DNA of 64,000 nucleotides from Odobenus rosmarus divergens (taxonomy: Eukaryota > Chordata > Mammalia > Carnivora > Odobenidae). This document shows, one piece after another, positions 11,130 to 22,920 of this stretch (position 1 is the first letter of the stretch; each line of letters starts with the position of its first letter). The DNA lies in the NCBI RefSeq assembly GCF_000321225.1, contig NW_004451414.1, forward strand, positions 160,291 to 224,290, in the 5' to 3' direction. Made by a program: the position numbers and the translations under genes. The notes under the pieces were generated by a model. It was not told the DNA's origin. It saw only the letters and a list, made by a program, of their open reading frames with translations, and searched no databases.

Positions 11130-11990
11130 CTACATATATGAAAAACTCTTAAAACTACATAAGAAAAAAGAAACAATTGAAAAATGGGCAAACAACTTGA
11201 GCAGGCACCTCACCAGTGAGGATGTATGAATGGTTAATATAGCTATGACAAGATCATCACTAATCATTACAGAAATTAAAATTAAAATGACAGATACCAC
11301 TACCCACTCATCAAATTGCTTAAAAAAAAATCTAACCATATAAAGCAGTAGTTAGGATACAGAGAAACTAGGACCCTCAAACACAGCTGAAATGAATATA
11401 ACATGTTATAATCACTTTGAAAAATGCCTTTGCAGTTTCTTTTAAATTAAACATAAACCTATCATATGATACAGGCATTTCTCTCCTTGCTATCTACACA
11501 AAATACATAAAAGCATATGTCCATATAAACTTGTGTGAATATTCAGAGCAGTTTTGTAACAGCCAAAAAAAAAAAAAAAATCAATCCAAATGACCACCAA
11601 TAGGTGAATGAATAAATTCTGGCACATTACTCAAATAAAAAGAATGAGTGAGTTAAACACATAACAGTATAGATAAATCTCAAAATCATTATGATGAAGC
11701 CAGATGAAAAAAAAATACTGTACGATTCCATTTTTATAAAGTTCTAGAAAATGCAAGCTAATCAATAGTGACAAAAATCAGATTAGTGATTGCCTGGGAA
11801 CAGAGACAGAGGAAGGAAGGGACTACAAAGGGGCCTGAGGGAACTATGGGGGGCAACAGCAGGGTCAGACATCTTGATTGTAATGACAGCTGTATGGGTC
11901 TGTACAGGTCTCAAAATTCACCAACTGTATATTTTAACCTATGAAATTTATTGTATGTCAATTAGAACAAGATTTTTTTTAAATAGCTGA
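11130..11990 (+). repeat. Old L1M-type ORF2 end and 3'UTR, sense
   Basis: The order gaaaaatgggcaaacaactt, tcaccagtgaggatgtat, ccaaatgaccaccaatagg, gtgattgcctgggaacag, ctgtatgggtctgtacagg and cattgtatgtcaattag-like wording matches ancient L1M 3' sequence. An internal A-run lies at 11563-11580. Every frame is broken. Confidence 0.65.
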
Positions 11991-11994
11991 AAAA

Positions 11995-12766
11995 CAAAGT
12001 GTTACAGAAGATAAAGGGGTTGAGGAGGACATGTGATAAAAGTATTTGGTCACCCTATATTACTCATCCCTGGAAAGTTTTTTTTTTTTTTAAGTATGAA
12101 TGAAAATCTTTCAAGCATTTTGAAGACAATTATCTTCTGAAGATTGAACTGAATGACATCTCAGTTCCTTTCACCTCTGTGATTTGGAATCAATGTTGAC
12201 ACATTACTACATTATATCATTACAGATGTCTACACTTTTCAGACCTTATGTGTACCAGATATTTCTCATGAATCCTCATTTTTAAACATCTATTTATGAA
12301 ATTCCATTATACCTCCTGTTTATGTAATTGTACATGACTTTTCCAGTCCTTTTTTAAAGCAAAGACAATGGTCTAGTTGTCCTAGATGCTCAGAGACAAC
12401 TATTAGTAACTTCAGTCTGTTTTTGCCTTTTTTTTTTATATATATAAGAAATACTACTTTTATAAAGCCGGTGGGGAAATATGATGCTTGTTAAATTCAG
12501 TGATCAATCAACTGGAGAGGCCACTTGTATATTTAAGCAATTTTCTCTTTTTAGTAGAAGAATGTTTTAATTCAGGAAAGGCATCATATGAAATAGCTCT
12601 AGTGGTTCTTTTAAGTTTGTTTTAGTGAGACAATTATCATTCAGTGTGTTAAATTCTGTAGTTACAAATTGCTAAATGATGTTTGTTCATATAATATTTT
12701 AAGAACTTTGTTTATATGTGTAATATTATAATATAGTAGTGATATGTTGTACCATAAATGTTAAAA
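11995..12766. other. AT-rich DNA, nothing recognised
   Basis: No gene, RNA or confident repeat is seen; there are only T-runs at 12079-12092 and a short TA tract near 12440. Confidence 0.5.
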
Positions 12767-12782
12767 TGAAATCATACTACAG

Positions 12783-12978
12783 AGGCACCTGGGTGGCCCA
12801 GTTGGTTAAGTGTCCGACTCTTGATTTTGGCTCTGGTCATGATCTCAGGGTCATGAGATCAAGCCCTAGGTCAGGCTCTGCACTCAGTGGGGAGTCTGCT
12901 TGAGATTCTCTTTCTCCCTCTCCCTCTGCCCTTACCCAGCTTCCTAAAATAAATAAATAAATAAATAAATCTTTAAAA
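12783..12978 (+). mobile_element. Can-SINE, sense, older type
   Basis: The head ggcacctgggtggcccagtt, the middle cgactcttgattttggctc, a TC-rich tract and a longer (aaat)n tail identify a Can-SINE. The duplication is imperfect: aaatcatactacag at 12769-12782 against aaatcctattacag at 12979-12992, which suggests an older insertion than most others here. Confidence 0.94.
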
Positions 12979-12994
12979 AAATCCTATTACAGTG

Positions 12995-14585
12995 TTCTCA
13001 AAATATATACACAGATTACACAGTTTGTATCTCTTTACAGTGGCAGAAAAATTATAAATTATAAGTAAACATACTATAAATTTGTAAGCAAAAATAAAAT
13101 TCTAGTGCCTTATTCTCTTGCCACTTCTTAGAACTTGAAATAAATGTTAGAACTTCTGTCTTCCATGCCTCTGAACCTCTTTCCGATATTCATCTTTTTG
13201 TGCCTACATGTTGCATTCCCAGTAATTTCTCCTCTTCTATCTTCCAGTTTACTAATTATTTCTTAGATTTTGTCTAATTTACAAAGATTTCATTTTGATA
13301 TTTTAATTTATAGAATTCCTTGTTGGTTTTGAAATCAATTAGGTCATGTTTTATTGTTTCCTTTTGGCTATAGGTATTTTCAAGCCTTCCTTTTATTTAT
13401 GTAGGCATAGGAACATAAGTGTTTTGTAATGTCAGTGTTTTATATGTGAGTATTTGCAGATCTGTGTATTTTGTTATTTCTGCTGGTGCTCACTCATGGT
13501 GCCTTATTTTCTTCTGTGCTTGGTTATCTTTGACTATTATTGCTTAATGTTTTGAAAAAAAAAATAGTTATAACCACAATTTGAAGTCTAGAATGACTGC
13601 CCATTACTCCAGAGTTTTGCAGTTGTGTCTGCATCTAGAAAGATTTATCATTCTGTGACCACAGTAAACTTAATATGCAACTTGAGCATTTTTGAACTAA
13701 TAGGCAATGTGAATCCGGCCTGAAAATATATGCAAGGGCACGTCTGTGGCTACATGTTTTCAGGAACATTCCCCCCTACTCTGCTCAATTACAAAACAAG
13801 ACTTAGGACCTGGGTGGAAGGTAGGCTTACTTTCAGGTCACTTATATTCTGTGTATATAGCTGATTAGGAACAGTTTATTGTAAATAGAGTCTTCTATTA
13901 GACTCTATGTCTGTGTCCTGGAATTTGATTTCTGTTTACTTTGCCCTTTGATACTGTCTACATTAAAATTCAAATTGAAAAAAATCCCTGTAGGCAAGAG
14001 CAGACTTGGGTCAGTTTACCTCTAAGTTTTCACTGTTCCTTCCATTTTATCCAGGTAATTTTTTGTTACTTCATCAACTTCTCGATAATTTTATTTCTAT
14101 TCCCCCAAAATATTTTCTCCAGCCATTTTTCTTTAGGGTGTGAGTGATACATGTGTATGGCAGTGGACAGGAGGGGATGAGGCTGAAAACCTGGCCCATC
14201 ACTAGAGGAAACTGAAATCTGCACATTGTTTGAACAATTTTAAAAATTAAAAAACTCACAAAAATTTATACTGGTTGGATTATTTTGGGTATATCCGATC
14301 ACCTGTGTGATTTGTTATCAGAGCCATCATGAAAATACTAAAATAATAATTTTCAATCTTTTTGGGTTTTTTTGGGGGGTGGGCTCAAACATATAACATT
14401 TACAAATGAAGAGTGAAACTACACAAAAGAAACATCCTACAAATTGATGCTCTTTTTGAGGTCATTTACAAATCCTGTTCCCATAGCAACACAAGTACTT
14501 CTCTAGATTTCTTCCTTTACACTTCATACTTTGCTCAATCATGAATTTTCAGAGAAATACCGTAGGTATCTATTTTGCAATTAAA
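12995..14585. other. No gene; possible undefined old repeat
   Basis: The stretch 13150-13560 has the T-rich texture of an old interspersed repeat (ttccagtttactaattatt), but I cannot assign a family. Nothing else is recognised. The small frames near 13941-14259 have no support. Confidence 0.35.
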
Positions 14586-14599
14586 TTAATTGCTTCATT

Positions 14600-15165
14600 T
14601 TTTTTAATAATTTTTTTATTGTTATGTTAACCACCATACATTACATCATTAGTTTTTGATGCAGTGTTCCATGATTCATTGTTTGTGCATAACACCCAGT
14701 GCTCCACGCAGAATATGCCCTCTTTAATACCCATCACCAGGCTAACCCATCCCCCCACCCCCCTCCCCTCTAGAACTCTCAGTTTGTTTTTCAGAGTCCA
14801 TCGTCTCTAATGGTTCGTCTCCCCCTCCGACTTACTCCCCTTCATTCTTCCCCTCCTGCTATCTTCTTCTTCTTCTTCTTTTTTTTCTTAACATATATTG
14901 CATTATTTGTTTCAGAAGTACAGATCCGTGATTCCTCAGTCTTGTACAATTCACAGTGCTCACCATAGCACATACCCTCCCCGATGTCTATCACCCAGCC
15001 ACCCAATCCCTCCCACCCCCCACCACTCCAGCAACCCTCAGTTTGTTTCCTGAAATTAAGAATTCCACATATCAGTGAGGTCATATGATACATGTCTTTC
15101 TCTGTAGAGGTGCATATGTCTTTTTGAATTTTTGTTTTTGTTTCCCTTGGGTAAATACCCAGTAG
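14600..15165 (-). mobile_element. Young LINE-1 3' end, antisense, with target-site duplication
   Basis: Reading plus-strand, it starts with a T-run and ttattgttatgttaaccacc, then cataacacccagtgctcc and ctctcagtttgtttttcag (3'UTR module 2, reversed). A CTT/T-run at 14864-14888 is followed by a second 3'UTR module (gttgtacaattc-like, gcaaccctcagtttgtttcc) and the ORF2 end (gggtaaatacccagtag). A perfect 14-bp duplication, ttaattgcttcatt, lies at 14586-14599 and 15166-15179. It is truncated at its 5' end. Confidence 0.95.
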
Positions 15166-15179
15166 TTAATTGCTTCATT

Positions 15180-15935
15180 GTTAACCCAACATTCACTCTG
15201 TCCTTTCAGAGAATGTTTAAACACACTGACAAATAAAAAAGTAAAACATAGTTGCAGACTAGTTATTTACAGGAAAATAAAATAGATATCTTCTGAAATG
15301 TCAATATAATGTATAAATAAGCCGGTTTCTAAATTTAATTGTTAGCTTTTATAAGACAATGGCAAATCTTCACTAGTAGTAACAACACTGTGATTTTTAA
15401 TTTATTCTTCCTGAGTCAAAGTGAAGAACGAACTTGAAACTAAATCAGTCCCATCTTCATAATACTCACATTATATAAGAAATATTGGCAATGACCAGAA
15501 TTGAATATTTCAAAAACAACCACACATACATACAAATATAGGGATGATGGGCTATAACCGGATCAATCAGTCATATCACCTCAAATCACAGTTTTCCTTC
15601 TTACTAGTCTCTACCCTCCCTCTTCAACCCATGGCTATGAAAAATAACAAAGGGAATAACTTAAATCTTCAAATAATCCTTTTTTTTTTTGTAGCTATAT
15701 TTTTACCCTGACTTCTCCAAGTAGGCCTAAAAAAGCTCAAAGCAATATTAAGTATTTTTTAAAAAATATATAATCTCTTCTTTCCACAAAACTCTCAACA
15801 TACTATTCACCATTGAGGGATATAGAGCATTCCAGAAGAGTCGAAAAAAAAGAACTAGAACTCATCAAGGTACCTGTTATCAAAAGTTGGATAGATATGG
15901 GTTCAAATCCTAATAAAGTGTGGTACTTTGAGCAA
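15180..15935. other. AT-rich DNA, nothing recognised
   Basis: No gene, RNA gene or confident repeat is visible. Confidence 0.5.
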
Positions 15936-16430
15936 GTTATTGAAACTCTATGTACCAGTCAGAGTTTGGTCAATAAAGCAGAAATTGCTTGTAGTATGTC
16001 AGATACAGAGAGTTTGGAGAGTTAGGAAAGCGTTGGGATGACGAGTCAGGCAAGTATCAGGGAAGTCATTGCTGTGCTCAAAAACTCAGGAAGAGTAAGA
16101 ATCAAGGGAAACTGCCACTGCTCACTCAGAGGCTTGCATAAGGAAGTCACTCGTCTAACCTCACATCTGTCCCTCTGCAAGCCGTGTGCCTATGCCACCA
16201 CATCAGGAGCAATATGGCCTCTCTTCTTGCAAGTGGCCCAGCAGCAGTGTAAAATGGTAACTTGCTGTTGGGAATTCTGGGGAATACAGTCCCCAGGCTT
16301 TCGGCCTATGCAACACAAGGAAGAGAAGAGTGGGCTGAGAAGTGTTGCTGAACTGCCAACTAAAAATCTAGCATATTCTATATTTCTCAGTGATTTCAAA
16401 TGTAAAAATATTTTCAAGAGTGTATCAAGA
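15936..16430 (+). repeat. Possible ancient interspersed repeat, family not identified
   Basis: The sequence around ccagtcagagtttggtcaat and the moderately GC-rich stretch to 16350 (accacatcaggagcaatatg, ccccaggctttcggcc) reads like an old mammalian LTR- or DNA-type repeat. I cannot name it. A 169-residue frame at 16038-16547 spans it and has no recognisable domain. Confidence 0.3.
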
Positions 16431-18160
16431 TTGTGGCGGGAGCACCTGCTTCAATATTCTCTTGCATCAAATCCCCCTAATGTGAAAGAAAAAAAATACA
16501 TATATGTAAATTCGTACACACATTTATTCAGATATAGCTATAGATGATATAAAGCATAAGAGGACAGAAACACACAAATTGTTAAGAATCATGGAAAGAT
16601 AGAATGCAGATGGGACCAAATGGATAACAGCTGTGACAAACAGCAAAAAAATAATCAGGACAATATCACTGTTAAAGACTAAAAACAGAATCTAACTTGG
16701 ATTGAACTAAAAAGCAGAAAAGTGTTCCAGAAAATCATTAGTTAATTAAAGAAGTGAATTTAGGAAAATAAGATCAGGCCTCTTCACCCTTCCAAAATGC
16801 AATAGAACCAAGTTTTTGTATGATTTATTCATTTTTATTAGTGGTGCAGAGTTGGTTTTTCATTATCACTTTTAAACTAATTTTCATGTAATTTAATGAA
16901 TTGTGATTCAAATATTTATTGCATCATTATCTGAGTTCTTTAATTCAGCATCTAGCAATAGAGGACTTAGAAATTACAATTTTTCTGATTTTCTTTAAAA
17001 GGCACTGTATTGCCTTTGATAGTGGTTGTACAATTATACAAAAATATCATATACCAGCTATAAAGCTTTATTTAAGACCTATGTGAGGGGAAAGTTTCAC
17101 AATTCAACTGAAAGTTTAAGAAGTTTAGCAGTTCAATGTGATATAGGATATGCAATGTGTATATATGTTTGTGATACATATATGTATCAATGTATGTGAT
17201 ACACACATATAATTGTGATTTTAAAAGTAAACATTCTAATGATAGTCTATGTATAAGAATAAAGCTCTTCAAGAAAAGTTAAGATGCCTATGCATTTTGA
17301 TTGGTTCAACACTATTTAAGGATGATCTACTCTAATGGTTACACACTATTTGCTTAAACTTAGCTATAAAGATGAGAAATTAAAAAGGACAAGGCCTTAA
17401 TCCAAGGGTATAGTCAGAAGAGGCCAAAACTCTACTTCCTGGAATTAGGGTGTGTTAAGCGTGGTCCTGCTAAAAGCAGGTGCCAGGACAGGATTAAATG
17501 TGAAAGCATTTTTATTAGGGAGAATGGCTAGGAAAGAAAATGGAAAGGAGCCAAAAGTGACTGTGAGAAGCATCAAACCACAATACAAGTTTGACCCCAA
17601 CAAAAGGAGAGAGGGAAGGAAATTGGGTGGACATGTCGTAGATTACTATACATCTAAGAAAATTTTGGCAAGGCCATCGGAGAGAACAAAGCTAAAATCC
17701 AGCCAGCAAATGAGGCCTATATCCCCCAGGAATTAGTGGAGGGCCAGGAACCACCCCTAAGAAACAAGGAGAAAGAGATATGATGAACTCAGAAGCTGCT
17801 CATCATTGGTCAGTTAGGCTCCCAGCTGGGACTCCAGCTGGAGTCCCACCCCATGTATTCTTGATGGCTGCCACATCCACAGTCCACTGTCCACAACCAG
17901 CAGGATTCTGAGAGAGCCTTCTCTTTGAGGGACTCCCTGGAATCTATCTTCTAATGGTGACCTCCTCTGAAGTTTAGAGAAGATTCTAAGGCAGGATCCA
18001 ATTTTATGTAGGCAAATGTACCCTACTCTATACCCAATTTTAGAGCTCAACCCTTGGTTTACATAAATATTTCTTCCATGTCTCAAGGAAATTGTCTAAA
18101 GCAAGTTATGTGTTAAGCCCCCCCCCCAATCTATTCCTCTTTCCCAAAAAAGTATTTGGA
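16431..18160. other. No gene; low-complexity TA/GT tract
   Basis: A mixed TA/GT tract with atacatatatgtatc lies at about 17155-17215. The frame at 17452-17736 is lysine-rich and has no recognised domain. Otherwise nothing is seen. Confidence 0.4.
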
Positions 18161-18162
18161 GG

Positions 18163-18634
18163 TGTTAGATTTAATTGTGTCCCTAAAAAAAAAAAAAAAA
18201 AAATACGCTGACATCTTAATGCCCTGTAACTCAGAATATAACATTATTTGTAAATAAGGTTTTTACAGAGGTAGGTAATCAAGTTAGGATGAGATCACTG
18301 AGATGGGCCTTAATCCAAAATGGCAGGAGTACTTATAAAAATAAATCTGGACACACATACACACACAGAAGGAAAATGATGTGAAGACACATAGGGAGAA
18401 AGCCACGTGAAGGTGGAGGGTTAGAATGAGGCATCTACAAGCCACAGAGTAATAAGGGTACCTAGCAAACCTCAGAAGCTAGGAGAGGCGTGGACCAGAT
18501 TCTCCTTCATAACCCTCAGTAGGAATCAATGCTGCTGACAACTTGAATTTGGACTTCTAGCCTCTAAAATTTCTGTTATTTTAAGCCACCTAGTTTGTGG
18601 TACTTTGTTATGGAAGCCCCAGGAAACTACTATA
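18163..18634 (+). mobile_element. MaLR (MLT1-type) solo LTR, sense
   Basis: The order attgtgtccctaaaa, tgtaactcagaatataac, aataaggtttttacagagg, aatcaagttaggatgag, cttaatccaaaatggcagg, ccacgtgaaggtgg, cagaagctaggagagg and aagccacctagtttgtggta follows the MLT1-type LTR of non-autonomous ERVL-MaLR elements. A run of about 19 A lies at 18184-18203. No internal region or partner LTR is seen. This is an ancient fixed remnant. Confidence 0.78.
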
Positions 18635-18639
18635 GGGGG

Positions 18640-19420
18640 GCTACCCTGAATAGGATGGAATAAAATGCCTTAATTCAGTGTTAGTGTAGACCACTACCTT
18701 AAAACAACCCAGCCAAAAGCTTAGTTCATAACCCAGTAATGTGCCAAAAGAATCTCCTTGCATCAGCAACAAGCTTATTGAAAATTCGAGTCCTTACTTG
18801 AAAATGAGGGCATATCCATACAGCCTACTAGTAACAAATTAAGTTTAGTAAACCTTGGCTTATAACTTGGACATTTTTCAACTAAAATTGAGTATTAAGA
18901 TTTACTGAGCCTTCTATTGAACACTCTGCTACCTGCTTGGTAATTTTGTCAGTGACAACTTTAAAACTCCCAAAATTTTTAGGCAGAGCTAACATTTTTA
19001 GCTCATCATAAATCATTGTGTATTGAGTTGGATGGAACTTTAATTATTGCTCTTACTGCATTAGTGAAGAGATCTGGTTAGGTTCAGGGGGTGGGGATTA
19101 TCAACAGGCAGACTATTACAAGTTTTAAAAAAAATTACTGATGACTTGTTCTTTAACGGTCAGACTTTCCAGTTCTTTTTATAAATCCACTAAGTTATTT
19201 TTCTACTGGAGACTGGGAGCAAGTCAGATTGGTGGTTCATGGGTCCTTGGGTCCCTTCTAAGGGAGCCATTTGTAAAATTGGGTAACCAGTGCCATAACC
19301 ATATTCCACCCCTGCTCTAGCTCTTTTTTGTTAATGTAAAAACTGAAGATCAGTGTCTGCTTTTGACATGTGAATGGGTGGTTATCCTATCTTACTATAG
19401 AAATATTGTTTTTAATAAAG
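18640..19420. other. Unannotated DNA
   Basis: No gene or confident repeat is recognised between the MaLR LTR and the MIR-like piece. Confidence 0.5.
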
Positions 19421-19424
19421 ATTT

Positions 19425-19660
19425 GTTGAGTGCTTTAAAATGACAGGCTATGTGGAGATTTTTAATACAAAATCTTATTTAATCAACCGAAAAAGTGCAG
19501 TGGATACTATTATCTCATTTTCACAGATAAGGAAACAGATTTGGAAACATTAAGTTACCAGATTTTAACATTGTTAAAACTGACAGAGTTAAGATTTGAT
19601 CATTGACAAGTTTTCAAAGCTCATGTGCTTACTCTCCGCCAGTGTTTCTTAAACTGGGCA
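19425..19660 (-). repeat. MIR-like remnant, antisense
   Basis: The text ttgttgagtgctttaaaatg, cttatttaatcaaccg, tcattttcacagataagg and aacattaagttaccag resembles the antisense MIR consensus. It is strongly diverged. Confidence 0.45.
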
Positions 19661-19664
19661 TCTG

Positions 19665-19972
19665 CTGAATGGTTGAGTTTCCCCCAAATTCATATGTTAA
19701 AATCCTAACTCCCAAAGATGATGGTATTAGTAGTTGAGGACTTTAGGAGGTATTTATATTATGAGGATAGAACCCTTATGAAAGGGATGAGTGTCCCTTT
19801 CATAGGGATATAAGGAGAAGTCTGAAACCTGAGAGCTCTCACTCAACCATGCTGGCACTCTAATCTCAGGCTTCCAGCCTCCAGAACTATGAGAAATAAA
19901 TTCTCTTGTATATATGCCCCCCCCGCCCAGTCTGTGGTGTTTTGTTATAGTAGCTCAGATGGACTGAGACAG
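19665..19972 (+). mobile_element. MaLR LTR, sense, internally shortened
   Basis: It reads cccccaaattcatatgttaa, atcctaactcccaaagatga, tattatgaggatagaaccc, cagcctccagaactatgag, aaataaattctcttg and gactgagacag, the MLT1-type LTR consensus from 5' to 3'. The AATAAA polyadenylation signal region is preserved near 19897. No internal retroviral sequence accompanies it. Confidence 0.75.
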
Positions 19973-19974
19973 CA

Positions 19975-20875
19975 TCCATGGACCTCTGGGGTCAATTTCC
20001 TTTTCCCAGGGGTCTGCAAGTCCAGGCACATTTTTCTTTTAATTTCATAAAAGCACATCCTGAGGATTAGCTGGATGCGCACTTTCCAGCTGACTAATGA
20101 TAGGTGATTCAAGTACTGATAGGGGCATCAGTATTTACAGCTAAGTACTTGCCAAGTGAAGGCCAAATGAAGTTGGAACTTGCTAGTGCATGAAGAGTTT
20201 CTAACAGTTTTCAGAAAAAAACCTGGAAGACCCGAGTCTTGTCATGACAAATGTTGGTAGAGGCATGCCAGTTGTAAAGAATCTGCACAGTAGCTGTGTC
20301 TCATGAAAGTTAACTTCAACCTCTAAAAATCTGCAATTCTGATAGACTGCCATGCCACTCAGGCAGGAAAAAGATGGCATAATCAAGGGAATAATGCAGG
20401 ACAATTTAATGAAGAGACTTGTACAAATTTTGTGGGCAAGGTTAAGGGAAATTCAGGAGAAATGGGGTAGTGCTCCAGGGCAAGTGGTAGTAAGAAACTT
20501 GAAAGGTCTGGGGAAGGAGCTATTACTCCAACTTGGAGGGGGAGAGAGAGAGAGAGACATGTGATCTTTAGTATAGAAATACAACTATGATTTGGGGACC
20601 CATTAGAGAGAGTGCAAGATCCCCACCTACCACCACCTGCCTGTTGATAATCCCCACCCCCTGAACCTAACCAGAAGCCAAAGGTCAAAGTACCCTTGGT
20701 GGAGTCATACAGGTCACCCTACCTGACATGAATCAAGGGAGAGTGTACTGGAGAGTGAGCTGGTGGGGCAAAGGAAGGTATTCAGCCTTGTCACATTAAC
20801 TGAAGATGTAGTGCCTTGTCACAGTGATACTGAAATTAATGTCTCATTTTCTGGAAAGTATAAATATGTATCAAT
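19975..20875. other. Unannotated DNA
   Basis: No gene is supported. Overlapping frames at 20201-20688 on both strands show no recognisable domain. A short GA run lies near 20540. Confidence 0.5.
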
Positions 20876-20888
20876 CTGAATTACTATT

Positions 20889-20922
20889 GTAATTCAGTAA
20901 TACTACTGAATTACTGAATTAC
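20889..20922. repeat. 11-bp hairpin plus extra copy at an L1 junction
   Basis: gtaattcagta (20889-20899) is the exact reverse complement of tactgaattac (20904-20914), with a 4-base loop. A second tactgaattac follows at 20912-20922. This block sits exactly where recognisable L1 sequence begins. Confidence 0.75.
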
Positions 20923-21439
20923 CTAAAATGTAGAGTGGAGAGGAATACAGAATAGGTTCATACTTAAGCGATCATTAACATAGAATGCTATGTGCATAAG
21001 ATGTTATATACAAGCCTAATGGAAACCACAAATCAAAAATCTGTAATAGATGTGCAAAAAATAAAGGAAAAGGAATCCAAGTATATCACTAAAGAGAGCC
21101 AGTAAACAAGGAAAGAAGAGAGCACGAGAGAAAAAAGGAACAGAGAATAACTACAAAAACAACCACAAGTAACAAAATTGTAATAAGTACATACCTATGA
21201 ATAATTACTCTGAAGGTAAATGGACTAAATGCTCTAATCAAAAGACACAGGAGGACAAACTGGATTAAAAAAAAAAAAGGCAAGACCCATCTATATGTTG
21301 CCTGTAAGAGACTCATTTCCGACCTGAAGACACATGTAGATTGAAAGTGAAAGGGATGGAAAAGCATCTATCATGCAAGTGGTAGTGAAAAGAAAGCCAG
21401 GGTAGCAATACTTACATAGAACAAAAGAGACTTTAAAAC

Positions 21440-21489
21440 AAAGTCTGTAAAAAAATAAAAATAAATAAATTAAAAAAAAGACTGTAAAA
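21440..21489 (+). mobile_element. Tail-only retroinsertion inside L1 ORF2
   Basis: aaagtctgtaaaa at 21440-21452 is repeated with one mismatch as aaagactgtaaaa at 21477-21489. Between them lies 24 bases of A-rich sequence. Other L1 copies have a single uninterrupted word here. The arrangement looks like a retroposed A-tail with target-site duplications and no body. Confidence 0.6.
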
Positions 21490-21609
21490 GAGACAAAGGA
21501 CACTATATATAAAGGGAAAATCCAAAAAGAAAAACTGTAAATATTTTTGCACCCAATAAGGAACATCCAAATACATAGAGCAGCTAATAACAAAGAAACT
21601 AATAAATAA

Positions 21610-21740
21610 TGACTGTTTTTGCTTAAAATTTTATTTATTAAAATAAATTTTATATATTTAAAATAATTATTAAAATAAATAATAAAATTAAAATTAAATG
21701 AATTTAATAAAGATATTTATTAAAATTTAATTTTACACTT
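21610..21740. repeat. AT-only low-complexity block in L1 ORF2
   Basis: About 130 bases of almost pure A and T, built from attttatttattaaaataa-like words and partly self-complementary, replace the L1 sequence expected between the two flanking ORF2 segments. Confidence 0.6.
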
Positions 21741-22440
21741 ACACTTACAACAATAGATAGATCATCCATACAGAAAATCAACAAGGAAACAGTGGTTTTG
21801 AATGACACAGTGGAGAAGATGGATCTAACAGACACATTCAGAATATTCCATACTAAAAACAGCAGCATACACATTCTTTTCAAGTGTACATGGAATACTC
21901 TTCAGAAGAGATCACAGCAAGTCTCAACAAATTCAAAATGACTGAAGTCATACTATGCGTCTTTTCTGAGCAAAAGGCTATGAAACTAGAAATCAACCAC
22001 AAGAAAAAATCTGGAAAGAACACAAATACACGGAGGTTAAATCACATGCTGTTAAACAATGAATGGGTCAACCAAGAAATCAAAGAAATCAAAAAATACA
22101 TAGAGACAAATGAAAATGAAAACACAATGTCTTAAAATCTTTAAGATACAGGGAAAGCTGTTCTAAGAAGTGTTTATAACGATACAAGCCTACCTCAAGA
22201 AGCAAGAAAATTCTCAAACAACCTAACCTTATACTTAAATGAGCTAGAAAAAAAAACAAAACGGAAAACCAGTAGAAGGAAATATATTAGTGCAGAAATA
22301 AAATAGAAACTAAAAAAGGAAACAACAAACAAACAAAACCAAACAGAACAAAAATCAATGAAAACAGGATCCTGGTTCTTTGAAAAGATCAAGAAAAATT
22401 GACAAATCTTTAGCTAGACTCAACATACAAATTAAGAAGA

Positions 22441-22560
22441 GGGGCGCCTTGCTGGCTCAGTCAGGAAAGCATGTGACTTGATCTTGGGGTTGTGAATTCA
22501 GGCACCACGCTTAGTGTAGAGATTACTTAAAAAGAAAGAGAAAAGAAAAAAAAAAAAAGA
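22441..22560 (+). mobile_element. Short Can-SINE, older subtype, inside L1 ORF2
   Basis: ggggcgccttgctggctcag, catgtgacttgatcttgggg and gtgtagagattacttaaaa match the short tRNA-Lys Can-SINE subtype that lacks the TC-rich 3' part. An A/G-rich tail follows. L1 ORF2 sequence continues on both sides. Duplications are not clear. Confidence 0.88.
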
Positions 22561-22876
22561 AAAGAATTAACAAAAGGAGAAATGAGAGAGGAGAAATAAC
22601 TGACACCACAGTAATACAAAGGATTATAAGAGAATATTTTGAAAAAAGATATGGCAACAAATTGGACAACCTAGAAAAAATGGACAAATTCCTAGAAACA
22701 TAACCTCCCAAAACAGAATCATGAATAGAAGATTTGAACAGAGTGATTACCAGCAATGAAATGGAATCAATAATCATAAAACTCCCAACAAACAAAAGTC
22801 CAGGAACAGAAGGCTTCACAGGAGAATTATACTAAACATTTAAAGAAGAGTTAATACCTATTCTTTTCAAACTATT

Positions 22877-22920
22877 CCAAACAATAGAAGAGGAAGGACC
22901 AAACAATAGAAGAGGAAGGA
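22877..22920 (+). repeat. Perfect 22-bp tandem duplication in L1
   Basis: The 22-base unit that starts ccaaacaatagaagagg occurs twice in direct succession, at 22877-22898 and 22899-22920. Other L1 copies have one unit at this place. Confidence 0.9.

Noticed and set aside
16038..16547. 169-residue plus-strand frame
   Set aside because: There is no recognisable domain, it overlaps a repeat-like segment and it ends in low-complexity codons.
18163..19972. Two sense MaLR LTRs about 1 kb apart considered as one provirus
   Set aside because: They differ clearly in sequence, and nothing retroviral is recognisable between them, so they look like separate solo LTRs.
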